A stretch of 13,866 nucleotides of DNA from Actinomycetes bacterium. Its GTDB lineage: Bacteria; Actinomycetota; Actinomycetes; Propionibacteriales; Propionibacteriaceae. Under the pieces are notes generated by a model. The model ran no database searches, was not told the origin of the DNA, and saw only the letters and a program-made list of their open reading frames with translations. Both the position numbers and the translations under genes were made by a program. Where the stretch lies: contig JAEZZG010000008.1 of the NCBI GenBank assembly GCA_023442485.1, positions 1 through 13,866 of the forward strand. Direction: 5' to 3'. How positions within the stretch are numbered: position 1 is the first letter of the stretch; each line of letters opens with the position of its first letter. Positions 6,396 through 13,786 of the stretch are shown here, in pieces.

Positions 6396-7817
6396 GTGAC
6401 TGAAACACTGCCTAAGATCAGGAGCTTCACCGTGGTCCACAACACTGCCTCCACGTCACCGAAGCGCCCTGGAATCATCCACCGTCTACTCAACCGCAGC
6501 GAGTTCACCAAGAACCTTGCCACCTTGATGTCAGGGACGGTGGCTGCCCAAATCGTCCCATTTCTCGTACAACCATTGATCGGGCGATTGTTCACCCCGG
6601 CAGAAATCGGTATCTTCACTGCCTTCACCTCGGTGGTGGCGACGATCTCCACAGTGGCGGCTGGACGTTACGACCTCGCTATCGTGCTTCCTGATTCTGA
6701 CGACGACGCTCGCGGCCTGGTGACCTTGGCGACCCGACTCAATACCGTGGTCTGCGCCGCGTCGGTGGTGTTGCTGTGGGTCTTGGCTGAACCGATCTGT
6801 GCTTGGGTGAATCAGCCGCAACTAAAAACATGGTTGCCATTGGCTGGGTTAGCAGCCTGGTTGTTTAGTCAGATCCAAGTCCATGCCTACTGGTGTAACC
6901 GGTTGAAGATGTATCGGGTCATGGGTGGCAACAAACTCACCCAGGCGATGGCTCTCAATCTCACTCAGGTGGGCCTCGGTGGGCTGTCTAAGCTGCCGTC
7001 CGGGCCCCATCTCGGCGTCCACGGCCTAGTCGCGGGCACGATCGTCGGCTATGGGATCGGAGCGGGAAGAATCATCTCGAAGACGTGGCGATCTATCCGG
7101 TCCGGGACCCCTTCTTCTGCGAAGCAGATGGCCTATGAGTTCCGGAAAATGCCGATCCTCAACGGGCCCAACGCCGTGGTGGATGCGATTCGGCTCAATG
7201 GGATTCCGTTGCTGATCTCCCGGTATTTCGGGGCCTCGAATTTGGGCCAGTTCGGCAAAGCCTGGCAGTTGTTGCAGGTTCCAATGGCGTTGATCAACAC
7301 GTCGCTATCTCAGGTTTTCTACCAGCAGATGTCGACGACGAAACCCGGCCAGATGTTTCGCATGGTCCGGCACGGGATGGTCCGCTCTTTCCTGATCGGG
7401 ATCGTCCCTTTCACCGTGATTTGGTTCATCTCTCCTATGCTGATGCCCTGGTATCTGGGGCCGATGTGGGTTGACACAGGCTATATCGCACGCATCTTGG
7501 TGCCGTGGCTATTCCTCAACTTCATCACCTCGCCGGTGTCGCTGATGTTCCTGGTGGTCAAGCGTCAAGGCACCATGTTGATCTTCTCGACCGCTTACAT
7601 GGTGGTCCCACTGGTCATTCTTAGTGTGTCTAGTCACGACTTCTGGACCGCATTGACCTGGATGTCTTGGTCCATGGCGGCCATGTTGGTCGTGTTTATG
7701 GTCATGGCGTTGTGGGTGGCCAGATCGTGGGATCGCCAGGCGGAGACGGTCGACCCCGACGCCACAGCGACCCCGTCAGGTGATGCAACGACCCCGTCCG
7801 GTGATACGGAAGCCTAG
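6396..7817 (+). CDS. wzx: Wzx-like lipid-linked oligosaccharide flippase (MOP superfamily)
   Basis: Polytopic membrane protein of 473 residues in the polysaccharide-exporter branch of the MOP superfamily; it would flip an undecaprenyl-linked repeat unit across the membrane. After a basic, polar N-terminal stretch of about 38 residues comes the conserved entry region LVQPLIGRLFTPAEIGIF (57-74), then the family-typical GRYDLAIVLPDSDDDA at 90-105. Many hydrophobic helices follow, with a second half beginning near the QMAYEFRKMPILNGPN segment. The C-terminus is a short acidic Thr/Pro/Ser tail with a TPSGD repeat. The start is GTG at 6396; no ATG or GTG occurs upstream before the in-frame TAG at 6342. 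It is the only plus-strand gene of the cluster, divergent from wzy and convergent with the PIG-V-like gene. Confidence 0.92.
   Translation: MTETLPKIRSFTVVHNTASTSPKRPGIIHRLLNRSEFTKNLATLMSGTVAAQIVPFLVQPLIGRLFTPAEIGIFTAFTSVVATISTVAAGRYDLAIVLPDSDDDARGLVTLATRLNTVVCAASVVLLWVLAEPICAWVNQPQLKTWLPLAGLAAWLFSQIQVHAYWCNRLKMYRVMGGNKLTQAMALNLTQVGLGGLSKLPSGPHLGVHGLVAGTIVGYGIGAGRIISKTWRSIRSGTPSSAKQMAYEFRKMPILNGPNAVVDAIRLNGIPLLISRYFGASNLGQFGKAWQLLQVPMALINTSLSQVFYQQMSTTKPGQMFRMVRHGMVRSFLIGIVPFTVIWFISPMLMPWYLGPMWVDTGYIARILVPWLFLNFITSPVSLMFLVVKRQGTMLIFSTAYMVVPLVILSVSSHDFWTALTWMSWSMAAMLVVFMVMALWVARSWDRQAETVDPDATATPSGDATTPSGDTEA
7768..7805 (+). repeat. Direct repeat at the 3' end of wzx
   Basis: Two 17-base units (7768-7784 and 7789-7805), identical except for one base, recur with a period of 21 bases. 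They encode two copies of a TPSGD heptad in the cytoplasmic tail. Being a multiple of three, copy-number changes would not break the frame. Confidence 0.75.
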
Positions 7818-8917
7818 GACGCCCACTGCCCGGTGAAGAACAGCCAGGCCCAACCCACCATCAGCAGTACCGACAACACCGTCAGCATCGACACGATCAC
7901 CGTCCACACCAGAGCGAAGGATTCTCTTCGCGGACGCCAAGTCGCTGCAGCGCCGAGCCCGATGAAGAGCGGGAACCACAACAGGGTGGCTCGGTTGATG
8001 CTCATGAGCCAGAAACTAATCGAGAAGGCCAACAGTTGGACGACGATGAAAGCGGATTCGGCCCACCATCTCTTGAATAGGCAGCCGATGGCTGTGATGA
8101 CGCCGATACCGAAAGAGACCAGCTCTGCCCGGAAGACCCATGCGACGAGGTCGCGGCCCTGCCAGTAGTCGAAAGAGGTTGCCGCCCAGGTGTTCTTGAT
8201 GGATTCAATCGGGCTGACGAAGGTGCGCCCCCAGCCCTTTTCTTGGGCGGATAGCCACGCCGTCCAGGACCCGGTGATGTCGTGGAGATAGGTCGCGTAG
8301 ATGCCCAGGCACAGGAGTGGGATGATCAGCAGGACCAGGCGAGAGAAGATGACCGACACCGCATTGACACCTTTGCCTCGCAGGTTGTAGGTCACCGCTA
8401 GAACACCGAGGGCACCGACTAGGAAGAGACCGCTGATTCTGGTGAAACACGCCAGGGACGCGAGGAGGGCGGCCATCATCCAGCGATCTTCTTTGGCGTG
8501 GATCCAGGCCCAGAATGCCAGTGCGCAGAACACAGCTTCGGTGTAGCCAACAGCGGTGAATACCGAGAGTGGCGAGATTAACCACAGCGAGGCCGCAGCC
8601 GCCCCACCCATGTGGTAGAGGGCTAGGGCAGCAGCTAGCGTCGCGATGGAGGAGATGATCACACCGGTCAGGTAGGGCGGAATTCCCAGGTAGAGCCCGC
8701 CCTTCATCAGCACCGGCATTCCCGGGAAGAAGGCGATCTCTTTGAAGTCGACCTGATACCCATAGGTCGCGATCTTGACGAAGTGGGCGACATCCCAGCG
8801 CGACAAGACAGCCTCCCAAGTCGCGCCGGTCTTATTGACGACGACCGCCGCCACAATGGCGAGCACAGCCCGCGAGGCAAGCCAGACCTGGATCACGGTT
8901 GCTTTGGATAGTTTCAT
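7814..8917 (-). CDS. PIG-V-like GT-C mannosyltransferase
   Basis: Polytopic membrane protein of 367 residues resembling the bacterial branch of the GPI mannosyltransferase PIG-V family. Visible hallmarks are RWDVAHFVKIATYGY at about 40-54 (RWD..H, with the presumed catalytic Asp in the first outer loop), AFFPGMP at 62-68, PLSVFTAVGYTEAVF at 116-130 and TRISGLFLV at 159-167, among about nine hydrophobic helices. Family members use polyprenyl-phosphate-mannose on the outer side of the membrane; the acceptor here is unknown (lipoglycan, wall polysaccharide or protein). The start is ATG 8917, 13 bases after the stop of the preceding gene. An upstream extension to 9007 would overlap that gene by 77 bases and adds a polar stretch unlike the family. 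The ribosome site is weak. It is the last gene of the PBP operon, and its TAG is interlocked with that of wzx. Confidence 0.86.
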   Translation of the reverse strand: MKLSKATVIQVWLASRAVLAIVAAVVVNKTGATWEAVLSRWDVAHFVKIATYGYQVDFKEIAFFPGMPVLMKGGLYLGIPPYLTGVIISSIATLAAALALYHMGGAAAASLWLISPLSVFTAVGYTEAVFCALAFWAWIHAKEDRWMMAALLASLACFTRISGLFLVGALGVLAVTYNLRGKGVNAVSVIFSRLVLLIIPLLCLGIYATYLHDITGSWTAWLSAQEKGWGRTFVSPIESIKNTWAATSFDYWQGRDLVAWVFRAELVSFGIGVITAIGCLFKRWWAESAFIVVQLLAFSISFWLMSINRATLLWFPLFIGLGAAATWRPRRESFALVWTVIVSMLTVLSVLLMVGWAWLFFTGQWAS

Positions 8918-8930
8918 CGGGATCAATCTT

Positions 8931-10259
8931 TCACTTCGCCAAGGGCAGCGTTGAGGAATCTGGTTCACAACTACGACGCTCAGCGGGCCCACTCGATTCT
9001 GGTTCACGTCTGTGGCTCATCACGTCGTTGATGGCGATACTAGCCATCCAGATCAGCACCGCAATCCGTAGACAAGATACCGCGACATAGACGAAACCGC
9101 CGAAGGTTCCGATACCGAAAGAACCTGAAATGAAGGGCCACACGGTCGCGAAATAGATCAACTCACTGATGGTGAAGATCGCCCAGATCTTGACGTCGCG
9201 GAAACAGATGACGACCAAACCCAGTAGCCAAAAGACATTTTGCGGTGAATAAACCGTGCCGAACGCGACGAAGGGACACACCGCCAGGAATGCCATCGTC
9301 TCCAAGCGCGGGGTTTCCCGGGCGGCGGAGGCGAGGAAGAGAACGCCAATCACACAGACACCCGACACCAGCAGCGACACCAGAGTCTGGCTAGCGATCT
9401 TGATTCCGATGAGGGAGAGCGCATACCACAGTGATCCCAAGCCGGGAACGGTAAACCAGGAAGCCCGCCACGCATCGATATGGTTGATCGCTACCGGAAG
9501 GTGGATCGCAGCACTGATCAGGACGAATACTGCGGCATGGGTCGCGATGGCGCGCAGCTTGGCTTGGCGAGCAGCTAGGACGTAGAGGACGGCGACGATG
9601 ACTAAGGGATAGGGGCGCACTGCACATGCGAGTGCGAATAGCGCCCCTGACGCGGCCGGCAACCGTCTCTGCCACAGCAGCATGGAGACCGCGACGAAGG
9701 CAGCCGCCGAGATATCCCAGTTGATCAACCCTGCGGTGACGACGAGAGGCGAAGCAGCCACCATCATCGCGTTCCAGGGTTGATGTTTTCCGGCAAGGAA
9801 GACATGGGCGTAGACGAATACGAGGAAGAAGATGAAGAGCAGGATCGCCGAAAAACCGAAGTAGGTGTTCGTCAGTCGAAGTTGGGTTTCAACGTCGAGA
9901 ACAGATCCCGAAGACGGGCTCACCCACGCCGTGAAGGTGCGAGCGATCCACATCCAGGCATAGACAAGGACGGGCTGGTTCGGGATGAAGTCAGCGAACG
10001 GGGTGGCGCCTTGATGGAAGTTGCCCCGGATGAACTCCAAGGGGATATCTGAGTAGCACATCGAGGCGTAGACATTGGGGGTGCGTTCACCAGGGGTGTG
10101 GATGCACATCGAATATCGAGCCATGGTGATGATCCACACCACCCCGGCGACGATCACGCTCCAGGTCAGCGGAGAAAACCAGATTCCCCGATGACGAACA
10201 TGAACACCCATCGGGCCGCCCAAACGGCCCGTGATCAACCCATCTCGCTCGTCAGTCAC
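8931..10259 (-). CDS. GT87-like (DUF2029-type) integral membrane glycosyltransferase
   Basis: Polytopic membrane protein of 442 residues. After a polar N-terminus with LGGPMGVHVRHR comes TM1 (about 33-50) and a first outer loop with CYSDIP at 68-73, whose D71 is the probable GT-C catalytic Asp, then GNFHQGATPFADFIPNQPVL. Further helices and a late SPQNVFWLLGL motif match actinobacterial GT87-type proteins. The tail is polar. Such enzymes use polyprenyl-phosphate sugars, often mannose, outside the membrane. The start is GTG 10259; the LGGP segment it includes is conserved in relatives, so the later ATG at 10211 is less likely. It is 36 bases downstream of the class A PBP gene. The same pairing occurs, as I recall, in ponA1-Rv0051 of mycobacteria, which suggests a linked role in envelope assembly. 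Substrate unknown. Confidence 0.84.
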   Translation of the reverse strand: MTDERDGLITGRLGGPMGVHVRHRGIWFSPLTWSVIVAGVVWIITMARYSMCIHTPGERTPNVYASMCYSDIPLEFIRGNFHQGATPFADFIPNQPVLVYAWMWIARTFTAWVSPSSGSVLDVETQLRLTNTYFGFSAILLFIFFLVFVYAHVFLAGKHQPWNAMMVAASPLVVTAGLINWDISAAAFVAVSMLLWQRRLPAASGALFALACAVRPYPLVIVAVLYVLAARQAKLRAIATHAAVFVLISAAIHLPVAINHIDAWRASWFTVPGLGSLWYALSLIGIKIASQTLVSLLVSGVCVIGVLFLASAARETPRLETMAFLAVCPFVAFGTVYSPQNVFWLLGLVVICFRDVKIWAIFTISELIYFATVWPFISGSFGIGTFGGFVYVAVSCLRIAVLIWMASIAINDVMSHRREPESSGPAERRSCEPDSSTLPLAK

Positions 10260-10295
10260 GGTGCTAGATTACCTTGCCCCCCATCCCAGGTGTCT

Positions 10296-12548
10296 CTACG
10301 GCTTTGGTGTGGACATCCCAGACGGGCGCGGCTTAGGCACATCAGTTCCCGGTTCTGGAGTGGGTGACGGGGTGGGCTTGTCGGGTTTGTTACCACCGGA
10401 GCCGCCAGAGCCACCGGGCTGGTCGGGATTTGCGGTCGGGGACACGTCCGGGCTCGGCGCCGGAGTCTGTGGCCGCGAGGGCTCTTCCGTGACGGACGGA
10501 GTCGGGGTGGTCTGGCTCATCGTCGGTCGCGCTGACGGGGATGGGTCAACGACGTCAAAGTTCTTGACTTCTCTCCCCTCGACCGCCACCTTCATGTAGT
10601 CGGCCCACACCATCGTCGGGTAGGTTCCGCCAAAGAATGTGCCGTCACCGGGGCGTTTATAAGGGTCAAGATCACCGATACCTGAATCGCCGACCACCGC
10701 CATCACCGAGGTCGAAATGTCGCGGGTGTATCCGACGAACCACGCTGACAGGACCTTGTCACCTACCCCTGCGGTCCCGGTCTTACCTCCGGCTGGATGC
10801 CCGATACTTTGTGCCCTCGACCCCGTGCCACTCTCCACGGTGGCGACTAAGGCCTGATTGACGTCCGAGGCGATCCTCGGTTCGAGCACGGGCTCGTCAG
10901 AGGCTTTCTTGGAGTAGATCACGTTTCCGTTGGCATCCTTGACCTCTTGGATGACGAAGGGGTCGCGGCGATAACCGCCGTTGGCGAAGGCGGCATATCC
11001 TGCCGCATTCGATAGGGGCGACACCTCGGCGGTACCCAAGGAGATTCGGTTATTCGCGTCCCAGCCGTCCTCAGTGGGAACACCGAGCTGGTTCGCTGCG
11101 GAGATGACCTCCTGCGGGCCATTGGGCATATCTTGGACCATATCGACGAAAGCCGTATTGATGGAGTCGATGGTCGCCTTCCGCAAGGTCACCGTGCCGT
11201 ATTGGATTCCGAATTCGTTGCGCACCGGCTCCGAGTCGCCGTTCGGGACGAAGCTATTGCCTCGGAATGTGTCGTCGAGGCTATATCCGGCTTTCAAACC
11301 GGCGACGAGAGCATATGGCTTGAAGGTTGACCCGGCCATTCGTGGAGTCGTCGCCCAGTTCCTCGAATTCTTGACAAAGTCAGCACCGCCATAGAGGGCC
11401 AACACTGCACCGGTATTCGTATCCACAGAGGCCAGGGAGAAATTCACTTGGGACGGGTCCACATTCTTGCTGAGTTTCTTCTTCATCTGCTGGTGGATGC
11501 CGTCAACCGCTGAGATCGCTGCGTCTTGAAGTTTCTTATCGAAAGTCGTCGTGACCTGAAGGCCACCGCCGTGAATCATCTGCTCACTGAAGCCCAGCTT
11601 CGACAGTTCGTTCTCAACCATCTTGACTAAGAATCCGTTGGGGCCGGCGTAGCGGTTGTTGATCGGCACCTCCGGGAAGGTGGGAAACTCGGCGAGGTAC
11701 TGGTGGTATTGGGCGTCGGTGATCTTGCCCATCTGCTTCATTCCGTCGAGGACATACCCGTACCGCTCCTTCAACCTGTTGTAGGCGTCTTGGCCCGATG
11801 ACGGGTTGAGTGTTGACGGGGAGTTCAGCACGGCTGCCAGGACGACAGATTCAGGGGTGGTCAGGGCGGAAACGGACTTGTTGAAATAGGCCCTCGACGC
11901 AGCCTCGACACCGTAGGCTCCGCGCCCGAAGTAGATCGTGTTGAGGTATCCGGCAAGGATTTCTTCTTTGCTGACCTCGCGGTTGAGCTTGTAGGCCAGC
12001 AGCAACTCTTTGAACTTGCGGCTCACCGTCCGCTCTGGACTCAGATACATCACCTTGATGTATTGCTGGGTGATCGTAGATCCGCCCTGGACGTCACCGC
12101 CGGTCGCGATCACCAGCGCTGAACGCGCCATGCCGGTGATCGAGATGCCAGAGTCATCCCAGAAGCTGCGATTCTCCGCCGCGACGACAGCGTCTTTGAG
12201 CGATTGCGGAATGGAATCGTAATCCACCACGATCCGGTTCTGCACCGCCAAGGAGGCGAGTTTCTCCTTGCCGTCGTTGTAATAGATGAAGGTGGTCTGA
12301 GACTGGAAATCAGAGTTCGGATCAGGCAGTTTGATCGTCTGGTAGGCGATCACGACGGCGACCACGGCAATCACCATGAGCGAGATCACGCCGATCACCG
12401 CGAACTTGGCGAAGGTCTTCAACTTATCCTTGACGCTGCGCGGCTGAGCGTTGGTCGCGTGACGCGGACCCGCTCCACGCTTTCCGCGCCCGCTGTGCTT
12501 GGCTTTCCCACGACCCGCCGTTGACGAGCTCCTCCTGCTTCCGGCCAT
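10296..12548 (-). CDS. ponA: Class A penicillin-binding protein (glycosyltransferase-transpeptidase)
   Basis: Bifunctional peptidoglycan synthase of 750 residues. A basic cytoplasmic N-terminus (about 1-46) precedes one membrane anchor (about 48-69). The GT51 domain shows AAENRSFW with the catalytic Glu near 125, GGSTITQQY at 155-163, RKFKE with the second Glu near 181 and GYLNTIYFGRGAYGVEAAS at 200-218. The transpeptidase domain has STFK (S407, K410), SIN (462-464) and KTGT (589-592), in the expected order, so both activities look intact. No PASTA domain is present. The last ~84 residues are a Pro/Ser/Thr-rich outer tail with a Gly-Ser segment. ATG 12548 is chosen over the GTG one codon upstream because AGGGG ends 5 bases before the ATG. 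It heads an operon with two membrane glycosyltransferases. Confidence 0.96.
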   Translation of the reverse strand: MAGSRRSSSTAGRGKAKHSGRGKRGAGPRHATNAQPRSVKDKLKTFAKFAVIGVISLMVIAVVAVVIAYQTIKLPDPNSDFQSQTTFIYYNDGKEKLASLAVQNRIVVDYDSIPQSLKDAVVAAENRSFWDDSGISITGMARSALVIATGGDVQGGSTITQQYIKVMYLSPERTVSRKFKELLLAYKLNREVSKEEILAGYLNTIYFGRGAYGVEAASRAYFNKSVSALTTPESVVLAAVLNSPSTLNPSSGQDAYNRLKERYGYVLDGMKQMGKITDAQYHQYLAEFPTFPEVPINNRYAGPNGFLVKMVENELSKLGFSEQMIHGGGLQVTTTFDKKLQDAAISAVDGIHQQMKKKLSKNVDPSQVNFSLASVDTNTGAVLALYGGADFVKNSRNWATTPRMAGSTFKPYALVAGLKAGYSLDDTFRGNSFVPNGDSEPVRNEFGIQYGTVTLRKATIDSINTAFVDMVQDMPNGPQEVISAANQLGVPTEDGWDANNRISLGTAEVSPLSNAAGYAAFANGGYRRDPFVIQEVKDANGNVIYSKKASDEPVLEPRIASDVNQALVATVESGTGSRAQSIGHPAGGKTGTAGVGDKVLSAWFVGYTRDISTSVMAVVGDSGIGDLDPYKRPGDGTFFGGTYPTMVWADYMKVAVEGREVKNFDVVDPSPSARPTMSQTTPTPSVTEEPSRPQTPAPSPDVSPTANPDQPGGSGGSGGNKPDKPTPSPTPEPGTDVPKPRPSGMSTPKP

Positions 12549-12553
12549 CACTA

Positions 12554-12559
12554 CCCCTC
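12554..12559 (-). promoter_or_regulatory. Ribosome-binding site deciding the ponA start
   Basis: GAGGGG on the minus strand, 5 bases before ATG 12548. The GTG at 12551 would leave only 2 bases of spacing, which is too short, so the ATG is the likely start. Confidence 0.7.
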
Positions 12560-12642
12560 ATCTAGATGTGTGGTGATTTCAGACGGGTGCCGCCGCCGTC
12601 AATCATGACCGCCTCTCCAGCAAGAATAGCAACGCAGCGGGA

Positions 12643-12656
12643 ACCGCCTAGGCGGT
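12643..12656. repeat. Perfect 14-base palindrome upstream of ponA
   Basis: ACCGCCTAGGCGGT is its own reverse complement. It lies about 95 bases before the ponA start and just before the tRNA promoter. No T-run follows on either strand, so it is not a usual terminator. It may bind a dimeric regulator or form a hairpin in the ponA leader. I could not find a convincing ponA promoter nearby. Confidence 0.45.
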
Positions 12657-12659
12657 GCT

Positions 12660-12689
12660 TTGGAGTTGAAGTTGTACATCAACCTCCAA
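12660..12689. promoter_or_regulatory. Imperfect inverted repeat over the tRNA-Ala -35 region
   Basis: TTGGAGTTGA (12660-12669) pairs with TCAACCTCCAA (12679-12689), apart from one extra base in the right arm. The 9-base centre includes most of the -35 hexamer TTGTAC. A protein bound here would block RNA polymerase; alternatively it is a chance dyad. Confidence 0.4.
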
Positions 12690-12700
12690 CGCGCTATATT
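12672..12700 (+). promoter_or_regulatory. Sigma-70-type promoter of tRNA-Ala
   Basis: TTGTAC (12672-12677), a 17-base spacer, and TATATT (12695-12700) on the plus strand. Transcription would start near 12707, about 43 bases before the mature tRNA 5' end, leaving a short leader for RNase P to remove. Confidence 0.65.
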
Positions 12701-12749
12701 CTTGGGGTCTGACGGGCCTACTTTCCACGGCTAGTCAGCCAACACCTCC

Positions 12750-12822
12750 GGGGCATTAGCGCAGTTGGTAGCGCGTCTGCTTTGCAAGCAGAAGGTCACG
12801 GGTTCGACCCCCGTATGCTCCA
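12750..12822 (+). tRNA. tRNA-Ala (anticodon UGC)
   Basis: A complete 73-base cloverleaf. The acceptor GGGGCAT pairs with ATGCTCC and includes the G3-U70 wobble that is the alanine identity element. The D stem is GCGC/GCGC, the anticodon stem TCTGC/GCAGA with loop TTTGCAA (anticodon TGC), and the T stem ACGGG/CCCGT with loop TTCGACC. The discriminator is A; the bases that follow are CGA, so CCA is not encoded and must be added after transcription. It has its own promoter and terminator and is a single-gene unit. The adjacent right side holds a regulator gene, not an integrase, so I see no sign that the tRNA end serves as an attachment site. Confidence 0.98.
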
Positions 12823-12827
12823 CGACT

Positions 12828-12871
12828 AAACCCGTATTTTCCCTGTCTGACAAGGGAAGATACGGGTTTTT
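12828..12871 (+). terminator. Rho-independent terminator after tRNA-Ala
   Basis: A 17-base-pair stem, 12828-12844 with 12853-12869, has one G-U pair and an 8-base loop. The plus-strand 3' end carries five T residues (12867-12871). It begins 5 bases after the tRNA. It also lies 12 bases past the stop of the convergent gntR gene; on that strand the stem ends in TTTAG, so it may act weakly in both directions. Confidence 0.9.
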
Positions 12872-12883
12872 CAGTTCTGCGCC

Positions 12884-13717
12884 TCAGCTCGCCTCAGCCC
12901 CGCGATGATTGTTGACCATATGCATCTGGACCGACGAATTCTCTGCGGCTAGTTCGATGTCGAACCGTGAAATATCGCCTCGGTGAAACGCAATGAAAGC
13001 CTCGACCGGGATATCTAGCTCGTCGCACATCACCGATTTGACCATCAGGACGGCAGAGCCAGCCACGATTCCAAGTTTGCTTGCCGTCGCCTCGGTGGCA
13101 GCGACCGCTTCGAGGCTGCGACGGGCTTTGCAGAATGTGATCCCATACCCGTCCTGCATCCGCGCGTAGAGGGATTCCGATTCAAAGTCGACTTCTTCGA
13201 TTCCGGGTACTCGATCAACAGGAACCCACGATGTGCTGGTTGCCCACGCCGTCCCCGAGACATATCTGGTTCGCTGCAGCAGGAAGACTGGCGACCCCAG
13301 GGGGAGTTTCAACAGGTCGGCGACCACGTCTCCCGCCGGAATGATTTCGTTTCGTAACACACGCGACACCAACGTGAGCCCACGCTTCTTGGTGTAGGCG
13401 AATAGGCCGTCGAGTGACTTCGCGAGACCGTGGTCGGTGGTTCTGGGCGCGATGAATGTCCCTCGTCCGCGAATACGCTGCACCACCCCCTCGCTTTCCA
13501 GCTCGGCCAAGGCCTGGCGGACGACGGAACGCGACACCCCATAGGTATTCACCACCTCGTAGTCTGACCAGAAACGATCCCCTTCCCTGAGATTCTCGAG
13601 CCGAATCCGGTTCAACAAGATGTGTTTGAGTTGGTGATACAGCGGGATTGCAGAATCTCGATTGATCTCCCCGACGAGCAAATCCGTCATTTCCGATTCC
13701 ACAGACGTCCCAGACAT
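12884..13717 (-). CDS. GntR-family regulator, HutC/UTRA type
   Basis: Transcription regulator of 277 residues. The N-terminal winged helix-turn-helix (about 24-90) begins IPLYHQLKHILLNRI and contains YGVSRSVVRQALAELESEGVV (recognition helix about 62-76) and the wing RGRGTFIAP. The usual LPSE before helix 2 reads FWSD here. The rest (about 100-258) is a UTRA effector domain with LGSPVFLLQRTRYV and ending FHRGDISRFDIEL; such domains often bind a sugar phosphate, amino acid or related small molecule. ATG 13717 has no ribosome site but lies right after a likely -10 box, which fits leaderless translation. ATG 13690 (MTDLLVGEI) is an alternative. It is divergent from a promoter carrying a dyad, and probably controls both that promoter and itself. 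The effector is unknown. Confidence 0.93.
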   Translation of the reverse strand: MSGTSVESEMTDLLVGEINRDSAIPLYHQLKHILLNRIRLENLREGDRFWSDYEVVNTYGVSRSVVRQALAELESEGVVQRIRGRGTFIAPRTTDHGLAKSLDGLFAYTKKRGLTLVSRVLRNEIIPAGDVVADLLKLPLGSPVFLLQRTRYVSGTAWATSTSWVPVDRVPGIEEVDFESESLYARMQDGYGITFCKARRSLEAVAATEATASKLGIVAGSAVLMVKSVMCDELDIPVEAFIAFHRGDISRFDIELAAENSSVQMHMVNNHRGAEAS

Positions 13718-13723
13718 GAGGTC

Positions 13724-13751
13724 ATTTTATCGCGACCACGACAGGTGTCAC
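13724..13751 (-). promoter_or_regulatory. Likely gntR promoter giving a leaderless mRNA
   Basis: On the minus strand GTGACA (13751-13746), 16 bases, then TAAAAT (13729-13724). The -10 box ends 6 bases before ATG 13717, so transcription would begin at or next to the A of the ATG. Confidence 0.45.
13740..13749. promoter_or_regulatory. Short dyad overlapping the gntR -35 box
   Basis: GACA-GG-TGTC is an inverted repeat with 4-base arms that overlaps the gntR -35. Its half-sites resemble the inner part of the larger dyad at 13794-13807 but in the opposite order. A weak candidate for autoregulation. Confidence 0.25.
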
Positions 13752-13786
13752 GGGAGCGCCCCCGCAATGAAACCAGACCACACCAC

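Noticed and set aside
8205..8819. 204-codon open frame on the minus strand
   Set aside because: Same strand but another frame of the PIG-V-like gene; its Arg/Pro/Cys-rich composition is that of an out-of-frame reading, not a membrane or soluble protein.
8918..9007. Longer N-terminus for the PIG-V-like protein
   Set aside because: It would overlap the upstream gene by 77 bases and adds a polar stretch not expected before the first helix.
10384..10430. Glycine-serine repeat near the PBP C-terminus as a DNA repeat element
   Set aside because: It is explained by codon bias in a low-complexity protein tail; the units are not exact DNA repeats.
12750..12871. tRNA-Ala as an integration site for a mobile island
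   Set aside because: No second copy of the tRNA 3' end and no integrase or phage gene in the window; the tRNA is followed by its own terminator and a regulator gene.
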